From Ruminococcus flavefaciens AE3010 (lineage in GTDB: Bacteria; Bacillota; Clostridia; Oscillospirales; Ruminococcaceae): 64,000 bases of DNA. Location: assembly GCF_000526795.1 (NCBI RefSeq), contig NZ_JAGT01000001.1:310001-374000 (forward strand). Direction: 5' to 3'. The translations under genes were made by a program, and so were the position numbers. Of this stretch, positions 25,988-34,430 are shown piece by piece. The notes beneath the pieces were generated by a model, which saw only the letters and a program-made list of their open reading frames with translations, searched no databases and had not been told where the DNA came from. Numbering within the stretch: the stretch's first letter is position 1; every line of letters begins with the position of its first letter.

Positions 25988-27892
25988 TTATCTTACTCTG
26001 TGATGATGTCCGAAGTATCTGCCGTAATTTCCCATGGGATAGAAGTATCCCATATTGTACGGACGGTATGGATCGTAGAATCTGTTTCCGCCCCGGCCAA
26101 AATTGAATTTAGACTGTTCTGTGTAAGCCCTGAGAAGTAAAGCGTCAAAAATGTCAACTCTGCCGTTTCTGTCTATATCGGCATATTTAAGGTCTTCATC
26201 AGAAAGATCGTACATACCGAGAGCATGGTATATTAAAATATATGAGTCAGTTGAATCGATTTTACCGTTGCCATTGATATCTCCCAAAGGTCTGAAATTG
26301 TAATCTGCAATTTCCTCTGCGGGGAGAGGCTCCTCGGTAGGCTCGGGAGCTTCCGGGATAATCATTCTGTTGGTTACGGTCTCTGACATTGCATTATAGA
26401 GTATGTCTGCGATCTCCCTGTGACCGTTTGCATTGGGGTGCGGATCGAAGTCCTTCTCGGGAGATATGTCGTAAACATCAACATATACTGCGCCTGTTTC
26501 CTCTGCAACGGTTTTGAGCTCCTCGTTGAGTCGGCGGATCTGCGGGTCAACGTTCTTGCCTGCCACCTGCATAGCCATTGGTGATGCCACTTCCTCGGCA
26601 ATAGCCTTTGCAGCTGCGGTCTGATTAGCTGTGCGGTACTTTGACATTACAGCCATAAGGTCTGTAAGCTCTGAAAGGTCATCATAGTTATTGATAATGT
26701 CGATAACTGACTGGAGCTCGTTGATATCATCGTACTTGACCAGCACATTCATAAGCTCTTCCTTTGCAGGCTGTCCCTCGGAATTGCTTACAAGCTGAGA
26801 AAGCTCCTGTACCTCGCTGATGTCGTCGTACTTTTCGACCATTGCAAGAAGCTCATCAAGCTCTGCTGCGTCATTGTATTTTTCGGTTATATCCTTGATA
26901 TCGTTGATCTTCTCGACCTTATCGTTAAGATTGTCTATGTATTCAGCGGTCTGCTTGCCGTTTGCAGTAAGCTCGTCCTCGCCTGCTGCGGCAGCATTTG
27001 CAGCTGCGGCATAAATTCTGCCGAGAACCTCATAGATATCCTCCTCTGTTGCTGCCGACTCCTCCTCGGTACGGTAAGGATTGAACATACCCACGAGAGC
27101 GATATCCGCATCGCCGTTGAGTTCCTTTACAGCCTCAACAACACCCTTGACATGGCTTGCGGACTCGTCTACAAGAGCGTTTGCATTTTCGCTTACATTG
27201 TACATGAATGCAGCGGCTTCAATGAAGTCCTCAGATGTTATATTGTCCTTATTCTCGCTGATGATCTGGAGACCGCCGCCAATTGCGGTTTCTGTGTCTG
27301 TGCCGAAAAGTGTGAGCATGAGAGACATACCTGCGGCGCTGAGAACAGGATTCTCGCCGTATACCATTTGTGGAACTATGCTCATGATGATGTCGTTTCC
27401 GCCCAGCTGAATACTTACAAGATCAGCTTCGGAAAGGTACTTTGTGTAAATATCATGGTAGGGAACAAGTACATTGCTTGCGCCCTCGCCTGCATATGAC
27501 TCGAGTATGCCTGTAGCAAATTCGCCCTTGTACTCAGGAGTTTTTATTGTCTTTTCGATGTCCTCTGCGCGGTAAGCAGTCGATGCAAGGTTCGTGCCCT
27601 TTACATTGTAGCCTCTTTCGCTGCCGAGTTTTTCCAGATACTCGGTGAATATTGCGGGATATGCGCCCTTAACCGGAGATTCAAGAAGCGCGTCTGTAAT
27701 AACAAGTGCGGGATCCTGCGTGAGATCGCCCCCTGCAAGACCGAAGCCTGCCGCAATGCTGTCACCCAGTGCCACATAGTTATAATCACCGTTTGTGAGT
27801 TCGTTATTATTTTCTGCAAAAGCAGCCATACCTGCTGTATTTGTGAGTGTAACTGCTGAAACAAGTGCAGCTAAAATCTTTGATGCTTTCAT
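25988..27892 (-). CDS. Secreted SGNH/GDSL hydrolase with dockerin
   Basis: Protein of 634 residues. Signal peptide 1-26; SGNH blocks: block I with Ser45 in ALGDSIAAG, block III GGND near 165, block V DPHPNANGH near 482. A helical insertion (about 335-450) carries repeated KYDDISELxxL-like units of roughly 20 residues (EKYDDISEVQELSQL, VKYDDINELQSVIDI, NNYDDLSELTDLMAV). The dockerin follows (GDINGNGKIDSTD; ADIDRNGRVDIFD), then a Gly/Tyr/Arg/His-rich tail ending GHHHRVR. The start ATG overlaps the stop codon of the adenylating enzyme gene (TAATG) and has GGAGGA in front. A lipase/esterase-type function is expected; substrate unknown. The tail after the dockerin is unusual. Confidence 0.88.
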   Translation of the reverse strand: MKASKILAALVSAVTLTNTAGMAAFAENNNELTNGDYNYVALGDSIAAGFGLAGGDLTQDPALVITDALLESPVKGAYPAIFTEYLEKLGSERGYNVKGTNLASTAYRAEDIEKTIKTPEYKGEFATGILESYAGEGASNVLVPYHDIYTKYLSEADLVSIQLGGNDIIMSIVPQMVYGENPVLSAAGMSLMLTLFGTDTETAIGGGLQIISENKDNITSEDFIEAAAFMYNVSENANALVDESASHVKGVVEAVKELNGDADIALVGMFNPYRTEEESAATEEDIYEVLGRIYAAAANAAAAGEDELTANGKQTAEYIDNLNDKVEKINDIKDITEKYNDAAELDELLAMVEKYDDISEVQELSQLVSNSEGQPAKEELMNVLVKYDDINELQSVIDIINNYDDLSELTDLMAVMSKYRTANQTAAAKAIAEEVASPMAMQVAGKNVDPQIRRLNEELKTVAEETGAVYVDVYDISPEKDFDPHPNANGHREIADILYNAMSETVTNRMIIPEAPEPTEEPLPAEEIADYNFRPLGDINGNGKIDSTDSYILIYHALGMYDLSDEDLKYADIDRNGRVDIFDALLLRAYTEQSKFNFGRGGNRFYDPYRPYNMGYFYPMGNYGRYFGHHHRVR

Positions 27893-29799
27893 TACTTTTC
27901 CTCCTTGTTGCCGTATTCTTCGTTTATTGGAATGATGAATTTTTTGCCTGTTCTGAAAATAACTGTGCTGCCGTTTTCGGAATAATCTATAAGTAAGAGA
28001 CGTCCGTTTCCGCATGGTGCAATATAGCCTCTGTAGTCGTGTGCAAGGAGGATATAATCTCTCTTTGCAGTAATTTCGCCTATCTCGAATTCCTTATAGA
28101 ACTTGACTGCATCAAGGTTATACTTGCTGCATATGTATTCGACCAGCTCTGCGGTCGGCTCAGCTTCCTCGGGATCGAGGATTATCTGACCAACAACGTC
28201 GTAGCCGCCGCGCTCATTCTTGAAAGCGCTTATCTCCCATTCGTTGATCGGGTCGTTCTCATCGAGAGTGCTCTCGATCATAAAGAGGTATACGCGTTTG
28301 CCGTGCTTGTCAACATAAGAGTCGGAGGCTCTTCCCATAATGGTATATGAGCCGTCAGCGTGTCTTACAGCAATATCGCCTGTAACACCCCATTTCATGC
28401 CGTTCTCGTCATAATACCAGCGCTCGGCTGTAGCCTCGGGATTGTTGAGGTAACGGTCAGCCGCAGCAGGGCTTGATGCGTGAAGATTAGCAAGTACCTC
28501 GTTCTCTTCAACGATATTTCCGTCGTCATCGACCAGCTTTACAAATACGTATGGCTCAAGAGGCTTACCTGTTTCATTGGTCTTTGTCTCCTCGTCCATG
28601 AAGTATGTAACAAGAGTAGCGCCGCCCTCTTCGCTTGCGCCGCCGCCCAGTGAGTATCTTACTGTGCAGCCGTTATCGCGGAGCCACTTGTCGATCTTGC
28701 GGACTGAGTTTATATTTACAGCTTCACCGCCCGAAGCAGGACGTCTGAGCATTTCAAGAGCAGTAGGGGAAAGTACACCCTGTCTTACGCTTGTAAGGTA
28801 GAAGCTTGCTGTAGCAACTACGCAGTTGCAGCCTGTCTCGGAAAGGTCTCTTGCGAATGTATATTTGTTGTAGATAGGTCTTGGTACAAGTGTGCCTCCT
28901 CTTGCAAGAGGCATGATAGCGCATACTCTTTCGCCTGTCATGTGTGTCAGCGGGATACACTGGAAGTTGCGCTCACCCACGAAATTCTGAGTATCAAGTC
29001 CTGCATGCATCTCAACGTAAGCGTTGAGAGAATACTCCTTGTAGACAACGCACTTGGGCTTGCTTGTAGTACCGCTTGTATAGAAATAGCTTATATCGCG
29101 GTCAAGGTCAGTGGGACCGAGATCAAGCTCGATGTCGCTCTTTTCGCCTGCGATCCTGAGATCTTCAAGGCGTATGAATTCAACGCCCTTGATCTTGTCA
29201 AGGTTGGTAAGGCAATCTGTGATCTTCTTGATGTCGAATACTTCCTGCATTTTTTCAGGCATCTCCGAGGTGTCAAGGAACATGCCCTTTTTCTCAGGAG
29301 GAAGGAAATCATCGAGGCTCATGAGAATGACCTTTTTAATGCTGCTGTTTGAAATATGCTCTGTAAAATATGGAAGGAAAGCGTCGAGAGTAATTATTAT
29401 CTCTGAGCCTTTATCCTTTGTGTAGAGCTGGAAATCGTCCTTTAAGAAAAGGAAATTAACATTGTTGCTTACAGCCTTTATAAGGTTGCATGCGAAAAGC
29501 AGCATAAGGTTTTCAACACTTACAGGCAGACAGAGCGTAACAACGTCGCCCTCCCTGACGCCTGCAAGTTTCAGTCCCTTGGCATATGCCTCACGCAGTG
29601 CAGGCATCTCGCCGTAAGTGATCTTTGTGCCGAAGTAATCGAAAGCGTCACCATCGAGATTATCCTGATTGAATGTCATGATATTATCAAAGATATTCAT
29701 GTTGTAAATCTCGACCCCATTGATAACACGATCCACCCTTGCCCATTCAGGGAATTTTCTTACAATTGTTGATGTGTTGATATGTGTTAGTGTTTTCAT
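27892..29799 (-). CDS. Adenylate-forming (ANL) enzyme, acyl-CoA synthetase-like
   Basis: Cytoplasmic enzyme of 635 residues of the AMP-binding superfamily. The ATP-loop is YFYTSGTTSKPKCVV (about 228-242), a glycine-rich stretch SLGGGASEEGG follows near 385, and the core motif GVTGDIAVRHADGSYTIMGRASD lies near 480. The C-terminal Lys region is FEIGEITAKRDY. No carrier-protein or condensation domain is attached. It probably activates a carboxylic acid to acyl-AMP; the acid and acceptor are unknown. It is the first gene of a two-gene operon: its stop overlaps the start of the secreted SGNH-dockerin gene, a pairing I do not recognise from described systems. Confidence 0.85.
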   Translation of the reverse strand: MKTLTHINTSTIVRKFPEWARVDRVINGVEIYNMNIFDNIMTFNQDNLDGDAFDYFGTKITYGEMPALREAYAKGLKLAGVREGDVVTLCLPVSVENLMLLFACNLIKAVSNNVNFLFLKDDFQLYTKDKGSEIIITLDAFLPYFTEHISNSSIKKVILMSLDDFLPPEKKGMFLDTSEMPEKMQEVFDIKKITDCLTNLDKIKGVEFIRLEDLRIAGEKSDIELDLGPTDLDRDISYFYTSGTTSKPKCVVYKEYSLNAYVEMHAGLDTQNFVGERNFQCIPLTHMTGERVCAIMPLARGGTLVPRPIYNKYTFARDLSETGCNCVVATASFYLTSVRQGVLSPTALEMLRRPASGGEAVNINSVRKIDKWLRDNGCTVRYSLGGGASEEGGATLVTYFMDEETKTNETGKPLEPYVFVKLVDDDGNIVEENEVLANLHASSPAAADRYLNNPEATAERWYYDENGMKWGVTGDIAVRHADGSYTIMGRASDSYVDKHGKRVYLFMIESTLDENDPINEWEISAFKNERGGYDVVGQIILDPEEAEPTAELVEYICSKYNLDAVKFYKEFEIGEITAKRDYILLAHDYRGYIAPCGNGRLLLIDYSENGSTVIFRTGKKFIIPINEEYGNKEEK

Positions 29800-30339
29800 T
29801 TTTTGATTTTCCTTTCGTAGTTTATTATGGGCGGATATATCTCTCCCTAATAAGTATGTTTACCCCTATATTATGGCAGAAATCTGTCCACTTTAATCCC
29901 GAACAGCAGACTGTGAATTCCTGACCCCCAACCCATAGCTGTACTGTTCGTTTATTATTATAACATGGAAATTATTAAAAAGTCCTTAAATGCACTTTAA
30001 AAAGTTTTTAAGATAGACTTTAAATATTTGTTCAAGTTCGTTAAATTATAGACCTAAAGACTGCTTGCAGCATCTCCGAAAACTGCAAAATAATGCTATA
30101 GGCTTCTTTTATATAATGTAAGGGACAAGTAATGGATGAAAAGCACCTGTAAATTTGCGATTATGGTAAAATCATGTAATAATTGTAAAAATCTTGCATT
30201 TGATTTTTATTGCGCTCTACTGTGCAATTTTTGTGCTAATTTATAGGTAATACGATATATTTGGCTGTTTATAGGGAAATGTAAAATTCAAAAAAAACGC
30301 AATATGTGGTCAGAATATACAGTGAGAACAAAAAATGAC
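29800..30339. other. Intergenic region between divergent genes, no gene seen
   Basis: Strongly AT-rich. For the minus strand, ATTATA at 29956-29961 (TATAAT in reverse) gives a possible -10 and a leader of about 150 bases. A CGAACAG/CTGTTCG inverted repeat (29900-29906 and 29944-29950) spans the possible start of transcription. No open frame with a ribosome-binding site and no known RNA were found. Confidence 0.5.
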
Positions 30340-30369
30340 TTGTATAACTAAATGTTGAGATATTATAAT
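30340..30369 (+). promoter_or_regulatory. Promoter of the XynD-like gene
   Basis: TTGTAT and TATAAT with 18-base spacing. The leader after it holds ACTTTTTGGGGATACTTGA (30400-30418), similar to ACTTTTGGTGTACTTGA in the leader region of the CE1-SGNH gene. Confidence 0.6.
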
Positions 30370-30496
30370 TATATACGAAAAAGATAAACGAGCTCGTACA
30401 CTTTTTGGGGATACTTGATCTTAAAACAGTTGGAGAAATAAGGTCAGACGTGACCGATGCAGTGATTTTACAAAAAGACTCAAAGGAGTGATCAAA

Positions 30497-32968
30497 GTGA
30501 AGCTTTCAAAAATGAAGAGGGCGATCAGTGGAACAGTGTCGGCACTGATGATCGCCTCGAGCATACCCGCTGTGGCTTCTGCTGCGGATCAGCAGACGAG
30601 AGGAAATGTGGGGGGCTACGACTACGAGATGTGGAATCAGAACGGCCAGGGACAGGTGTCAATGGAGCCGGGTGCAGGCTCATTTACTTGTTCGTGGAGC
30701 AACATCGAAAATTTCCTCGCTCGTATGGGAAAGAATTACGACAGTCAGGGCAAGAATTACAAAGAGATCGGAAATATCGTACTTACATATGATGTAGAGT
30801 ACACGCCAAGAGGAAACTCTTATATGTGCGTATACGGCTGGACAAAGAGTCCGCTTGTTGAGTACTATATCGTTGAGGGCTGGGGCGACTGGCGTCCACC
30901 GGGAAATGACGGCGAGAACAAGGGCTCAGTAACACTCAACGGAAACACATATGATATCCGCAAGTCTATGCGCTATAATCAGCCGTCACTTGAGGGAACA
31001 TCTACATTCCCACAGTACTGGAGCGTCCGTCAGACAAGCGGTTCTGCAAATAACCAGACCAACTATATGAAGGGAACAATCGACGTATCAAAGCACTTTG
31101 ACGCATGGTCGCAGGCAGGTCTTGATATGTCGGGCAAGCTTTATGAGGTATCTCTCAATATCGAGGGCTACAGATCAAACGGCTCTGCAAACGTAAAGAG
31201 CGTAACAGTAAGCACTGACGGTTCAGGCGCAGGTGCTTCTGACAATAATAATCAGCAGCAGGCTCAGAACAACGACTGGAACAACCAGTGGAATAATCAG
31301 CAGCAGAACAATGACTGGAACAACCAGTGGAACAATCAGCAGCAGAACAATGACTGGAACAACCAGTGGAATAATCAGCAGCAGAACAATGACTGGAACA
31401 ACCAGTGGAATAATCAGCAGCAGAATAACGACTGGAACAATCAGTGGAACAATCAGCAGCAGAACAATGACTGGAACAACCAGTGGAATAATCAGCAGCA
31501 GAATAACGACTGGAACAACCAGTGGAATGATCAGCAGCAGAATAACGACTGGAACAACCAGTGGAATGATCAGCAGCAGAATAACGACTGGAATAACCAG
31601 TGGAACAATCAGCAGCAGAATAACGACTGGAACAATCAGTGGAATAACGGCTGGAACAATGACTGGGCAAACAATGTAACTAAGTGGGGAGACGCAAACG
31701 GCGACAATTCCGTAGATATGGGTGATACTGTATCTATCATGCAGTCCCTTGCAAATCCTGACAAGTATAATCTTAACCAGCAGGGCGCTTACAACGGCGA
31801 CGTATTCAATCCCGGAAGCGGAATCACAAACAGTGACGCACAGTCGCTGCAGATGTTCTTCCTTGGCATGATCCCGAATCTGCCGTACGGTGATAATAAC
31901 TGGAATAATCAGTGGAACAATCAGCAGAACTGGAACCAGAACAACGACTGGAACAACCAGAATCAGCAGCAGAACTGGAACCAGAATAACGACTGGAACA
32001 ACCAGAATCAGCAGCAGAACTGGAACCAGAACAACGACTGGAACAATCAGAATCAGCAGCAGAACTGGAACCAGAACAACGACTGGAACAACCAGAATCA
32101 GCAGCAGAACTGGAACCAGAATAACGACTGGAACAACCAGAATCAGCAGCAGAACTGGAACCAGAACAACGACTGGAACAACCAGAATCAGCAGCAGAAC
32201 TGGAACCAGAATAACGACTGGAACAACCAGAATCAGCAGCAGAACTGGAACCAGAACAATGACTGGAATAATCAGAATCAGCAGCAGAACAACAGCGCAG
32301 TTCCCGCAGGTACTGAGATGAACAAGTCTGCAACAATGGCTGACGATTTCAGAACAGGTTCCTCACGTTACTTCATAGCTTCTGACGGCTGGGAGAACGG
32401 CGATCCATTCGATTGCGGCTGGTATGCTTCACAGACAGGCTTCAGCGACGGCACTCTTAACCTCACCATAGACAAGGATCACTCAGGCAAGTACAACTAT
32501 GCAGGTGCTGAGTACAGAACCAATGATTTCTACAGCTATGGCTATTATGAGACATCTATGAAGCCTATCAAGAACACAGGTGTCAACTCTTCATTCTTCA
32601 CTTACACAGGTGAGTCCGATGGCAATCCTTGGGACGAGATCGATATCGAGTTCCTTGGCAAGGATACCACAAAGGTACAGTTCAACTACTATACAAACGG
32701 ACAGGGCAATCACGAGTTCATGTACGATCTTGGCTTCGATGCTTCACAGGGCTTCCATACCTACGGATTTGACTGGCAGCCCGACCACATCACATGGTAT
32801 GTAGACGGCAAGGCTGTTTACACAGCAAACCAGAACATTCCAAAGACACCCGGAAAGATCATGATGAATGCATGGCCCGGAAGAGGCGTAGATGAGTGGC
32901 TCGGTCATTACGACGGAAGAACTCCTCTTACTGCACGTTATCAGTGGGTAACATATACCAAAAAATAA
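30497..32968 (+). CDS. xynD: XynD-like GH11 xylanase-dockerin-GH16 lichenase
   Basis: Bifunctional cellulosomal enzyme of 823 residues. Signal peptide (about 1-30); GH11 xylanase (about 30-240) with nucleophile Glu in [16 protein letters not shown] and acid/base Glu in NIEGYRSNG; ten 13-residue NNDWNNQW repeats (252-385); dockerin (395-465; [13 protein letters not shown], second loop [15 protein letters not shown]); eight 15-residue [12 protein letters not shown] repeats (469-598); GH16 beta-1,3-1,4-glucanase (612-823) with E714-I-D716-I-E718. The start is the GTG eight bases after AAAGGAG, the same arrangement as in the CE1-SGNH gene. The symbol is given for the match in domain order to XynD of R. 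flavefaciens; Asn/Gln/Trp-rich linkers are known from xylanases of that species. The GH11 module is nearly identical to that of the five-module xylanase downstream. Confidence 0.88.
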   Translation: MKLSKMKRAISGTVSALMIASSIPAVASAADQQTRGNVGGYDYEMWNQNGQGQVSMEPGAGSFTCSWSNIENFLARMGKNYDSQGKNYKEIGNIVLTYDVEYTPRGNSYMCVYGWTKSPLVEYYIVEGWGDWRPPGNDGENKGSVTLNGNTYDIRKSMRYNQPSLEGTSTFPQYWSVRQTSGSANNQTNYMKGTIDVSKHFDAWSQAGLDMSGKLYEVSLNIEGYRSNGSANVKSVTVSTDGSGAGASDNNNQQQAQNNDWNNQWNNQQQNNDWNNQWNNQQQNNDWNNQWNNQQQNNDWNNQWNNQQQNNDWNNQWNNQQQNNDWNNQWNNQQQNNDWNNQWNDQQQNNDWNNQWNDQQQNNDWNNQWNNQQQNNDWNNQWNNGWNNDWANNVTKWGDANGDNSVDMGDTVSIMQSLANPDKYNLNQQGAYNGDVFNPGSGITNSDAQSLQMFFLGMIPNLPYGDNNWNNQWNNQQNWNQNNDWNNQNQQQNWNQNNDWNNQNQQQNWNQNNDWNNQNQQQNWNQNNDWNNQNQQQNWNQNNDWNNQNQQQNWNQNNDWNNQNQQQNWNQNNDWNNQNQQQNWNQNNDWNNQNQQQNNSAVPAGTEMNKSATMADDFRTGSSRYFIASDGWENGDPFDCGWYASQTGFSDGTLNLTIDKDHSGKYNYAGAEYRTNDFYSYGYYETSMKPIKNTGVNSSFFTYTGESDGNPWDEIDIEFLGKDTTKVQFNYYTNGQGNHEFMYDLGFDASQGFHTYGFDWQPDHITWYVDGKAVYTANQNIPKTPGKIMMNAWPGRGVDEWLGHYDGRTPLTARYQWVTYTKK
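31259..31650 (+). repeat. Tandem 39-bp coding repeats, 10 copies
   Basis: Ten in-frame units coding [13 protein letters not shown], with silent AAC/AAT and CAG choices varying between copies. Two neighbouring copies (7 and 8) share an N-to-D change, showing recent unit duplication. Confidence 0.95.
31920..32290 (+). repeat. Tandem 45-bp coding repeats, 8 copies
   Basis: Eight in-frame units coding [15 protein letters not shown]. The alternating AACAAC/AATAAC variants between units suggest duplication of unit pairs (90 bp). Confidence 0.95.
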
Positions 32969-32986
32969 TTTCGGTCCTTAATAATG

Positions 32987-33012
32987 AAAGGCGGCTATAT
33001 GCCGCCTTTTTT
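32987..33012 (+). terminator. Rho-independent terminator
   Basis: AAAGGCGGC / GCCGCCTTT, loop TATAT, followed by a long T run behind the XynD-like gene. Confidence 0.93.
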
Positions 33013-33039
33013 ATTTTTTTGAAAAAACTCAAAAAACAC

Positions 33040-33103
33040 TTGACAAAATAAAATAGATATGCTATTATCAAAGTGTAATAGCTGTACTATACGACATAGT
33101 ACA
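33040..33103 (+). promoter_or_regulatory. Promoter and palindromic operator of the YtrA-type operon
   Basis: TTGACA (33040-33045) and TATTAT (33063-33068) at 17-base spacing. A perfect palindrome TGTACTAT-N5-ATAGTACA (33083-33103) sits just after the expected transcription start, as expected for self-repression by the GntR-family regulator encoded next. Confidence 0.85.
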
Positions 33104-33126
33104 CTTCCTACAGAAAGGAGCTGCCT

Positions 33127-33504
33127 ATGTTTTCCATCGATCTGACAAGCAGGATACCTATTTATGAGCAGATATATCAGAAGATAGTCAATCTTATTAT
33201 AAACGGTACACTTGCAGAAAATGATCAGCTTCCGAGCGTAAGAAGCCTTGCCAAATCCACAGGAGTCAATCCCAATACTGTGTCCAAAGCCTATCAGGAG
33301 CTTGAACGCAATGGCGTCATATACTCCGTACCGGGGCGGGGGAGCTTCATATCAGCTCAGAATTACGATGAATTCAGAAAAAAAGTGCTGACTGATTTCG
33401 ATAATACAGTCAATGAAGCCTTTGAAAAGGGTATATCCCCCGACGATCTGAAGGCAAGGATCGATACCTTGTATTTATCTTACAGAAAGGATGATGAAGC
33501 ATGA
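33127..33504 (+). CDS. GntR/YtrA-family transcriptional regulator
   Basis: Repressor of 125 residues. The winged helix (about 5-75) shows the family stretch IPIYEQIYQKIVNLIINGTL and SVRSLAKSTGVNPNTVSKAYQELERNGVIYSVPGRGSFI. The remaining 45 residues are a short helical dimerisation tail; no ligand-binding domain is present, as usual for YtrA. Four-base overlap with the ABC ATPase gene. It likely binds the palindrome right upstream and represses its own operon, as in ytr loci that respond to cell-wall antibiotics. Confidence 0.93.
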   Translation: MFSIDLTSRIPIYEQIYQKIVNLIINGTLAENDQLPSVRSLAKSTGVNPNTVSKAYQELERNGVIYSVPGRGSFISAQNYDEFRKKVLTDFDNTVNEAFEKGISPDDLKARIDTLYLSYRKDDEA

Positions 33505-34430
33505 TCGAACTAAAAAATACAGTAAAGAAATTCGACAGTTATACTGCTCTTGACGGTGTTAGCCTGAAGATCGAAAAGGGAACTGCCTTTGGTCTGCTTG
33601 GTTCCAACGGTGCGGGCAAATCCACTATACTTCGTCTTATATCGGGCATATATTCTCCCGAGGACGGAGAAGTGCTCGTTGACGGAAACAGTGTTTTTGA
33701 CAATACAGAAGCTAAGCAGAAGGTCTTCTTCATAAACGATGAAACTGTCCAGTTCGGAAGCTACACACTGAAAAAGCTCAAAAACTACTATAAGACCTTT
33801 TACCCGTCTTTCTCGGAGGAGATATTTGAGGCTCTGCGCAAGAAAACGGGACTTCCCCTTGATAAGAAGATAAACACCTTTTCAAAGGGCATGAAGCGTC
33901 AGGCTATAGTTATCATAGGTCTTGCATGCAGGACTGATTATCTGCTCCTTGACGAAGCCTTTGACGGACTTGACCCTACAATGCGCATTATCGTAAAGAA
34001 AATGCTCGTTGACGCTATGCTTGACCGTCAGCTCACAACGATCATCTCCTCGCATAATCTGAAGGAGATAAACGAGGTATGTGATACAGCGGCGCTCTTA
34101 CATAACGGAAAGATCATCTTCTGCCGTGACATCGACGATGTAAAGGGCAGCGTACATAAGATACAGGTGGTATTCAGCAAGAATGAGGATGGCTCGGTGG
34201 CAGCTTACTCCAAGGAGGATTTTGCTCAGGATGGCATAGAGATACTCCATTATGAGCAGAGCCAGAGTATATGCTTCATCATCGCTAAGGGTGATATCGA
34301 AGCAATAAAGGCTTCACTTCTTACTAAGCGTCCGATGCTTACAGAAGTCATACCGCTCACGCTTGAGGAAATATTTATTTATGAACTGGAGGTGCTCGGC
34401 TATGACAGCAGTGACAAGATCACAGATTAA
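33501..34430 (+). CDS. ABC transporter ATPase of the YtrA operon
   Basis: ATPase of 309 residues. Walker A GSNGAGKST, signature TFSKGMKRQ (a variant of LSGGQ), Walker B YLLLDEAFDGLDPT and H-loop SSHN. The 80-residue C-terminal extension is of the NatA/YtrB kind. Overlaps the regulator gene by four bases and the permease gene by 29. Expected to energise the neighbouring permease. Confidence 0.93.
   Translation: MIELKNTVKKFDSYTALDGVSLKIEKGTAFGLLGSNGAGKSTILRLISGIYSPEDGEVLVDGNSVFDNTEAKQKVFFINDETVQFGSYTLKKLKNYYKTFYPSFSEEIFEALRKKTGLPLDKKINTFSKGMKRQAIVIIGLACRTDYLLLDEAFDGLDPTMRIIVKKMLVDAMLDRQLTTIISSHNLKEINEVCDTAALLHNGKIIFCRDIDDVKGSVHKIQVVFSKNEDGSVAAYSKEDFAQDGIEILHYEQSQSICFIIAKGDIEAIKASLLTKRPMLTEVIPLTLEEIFIYELEVLGYDSSDKITD

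Noticed and set aside
31155..31670. Long minus-strand frames rich in Ser/Cys opposite the repeats
   Set aside because: They are the reverse reading of the tandem coding repeats, with no ribosome-binding site or own promoter.
31259..32290. Regular short repeats that look like a CRISPR array
   Set aside because: Units are contiguous without spacers, keep one reading frame through GH11, dockerin and GH16, and code Asn/Gln/Trp repeats.
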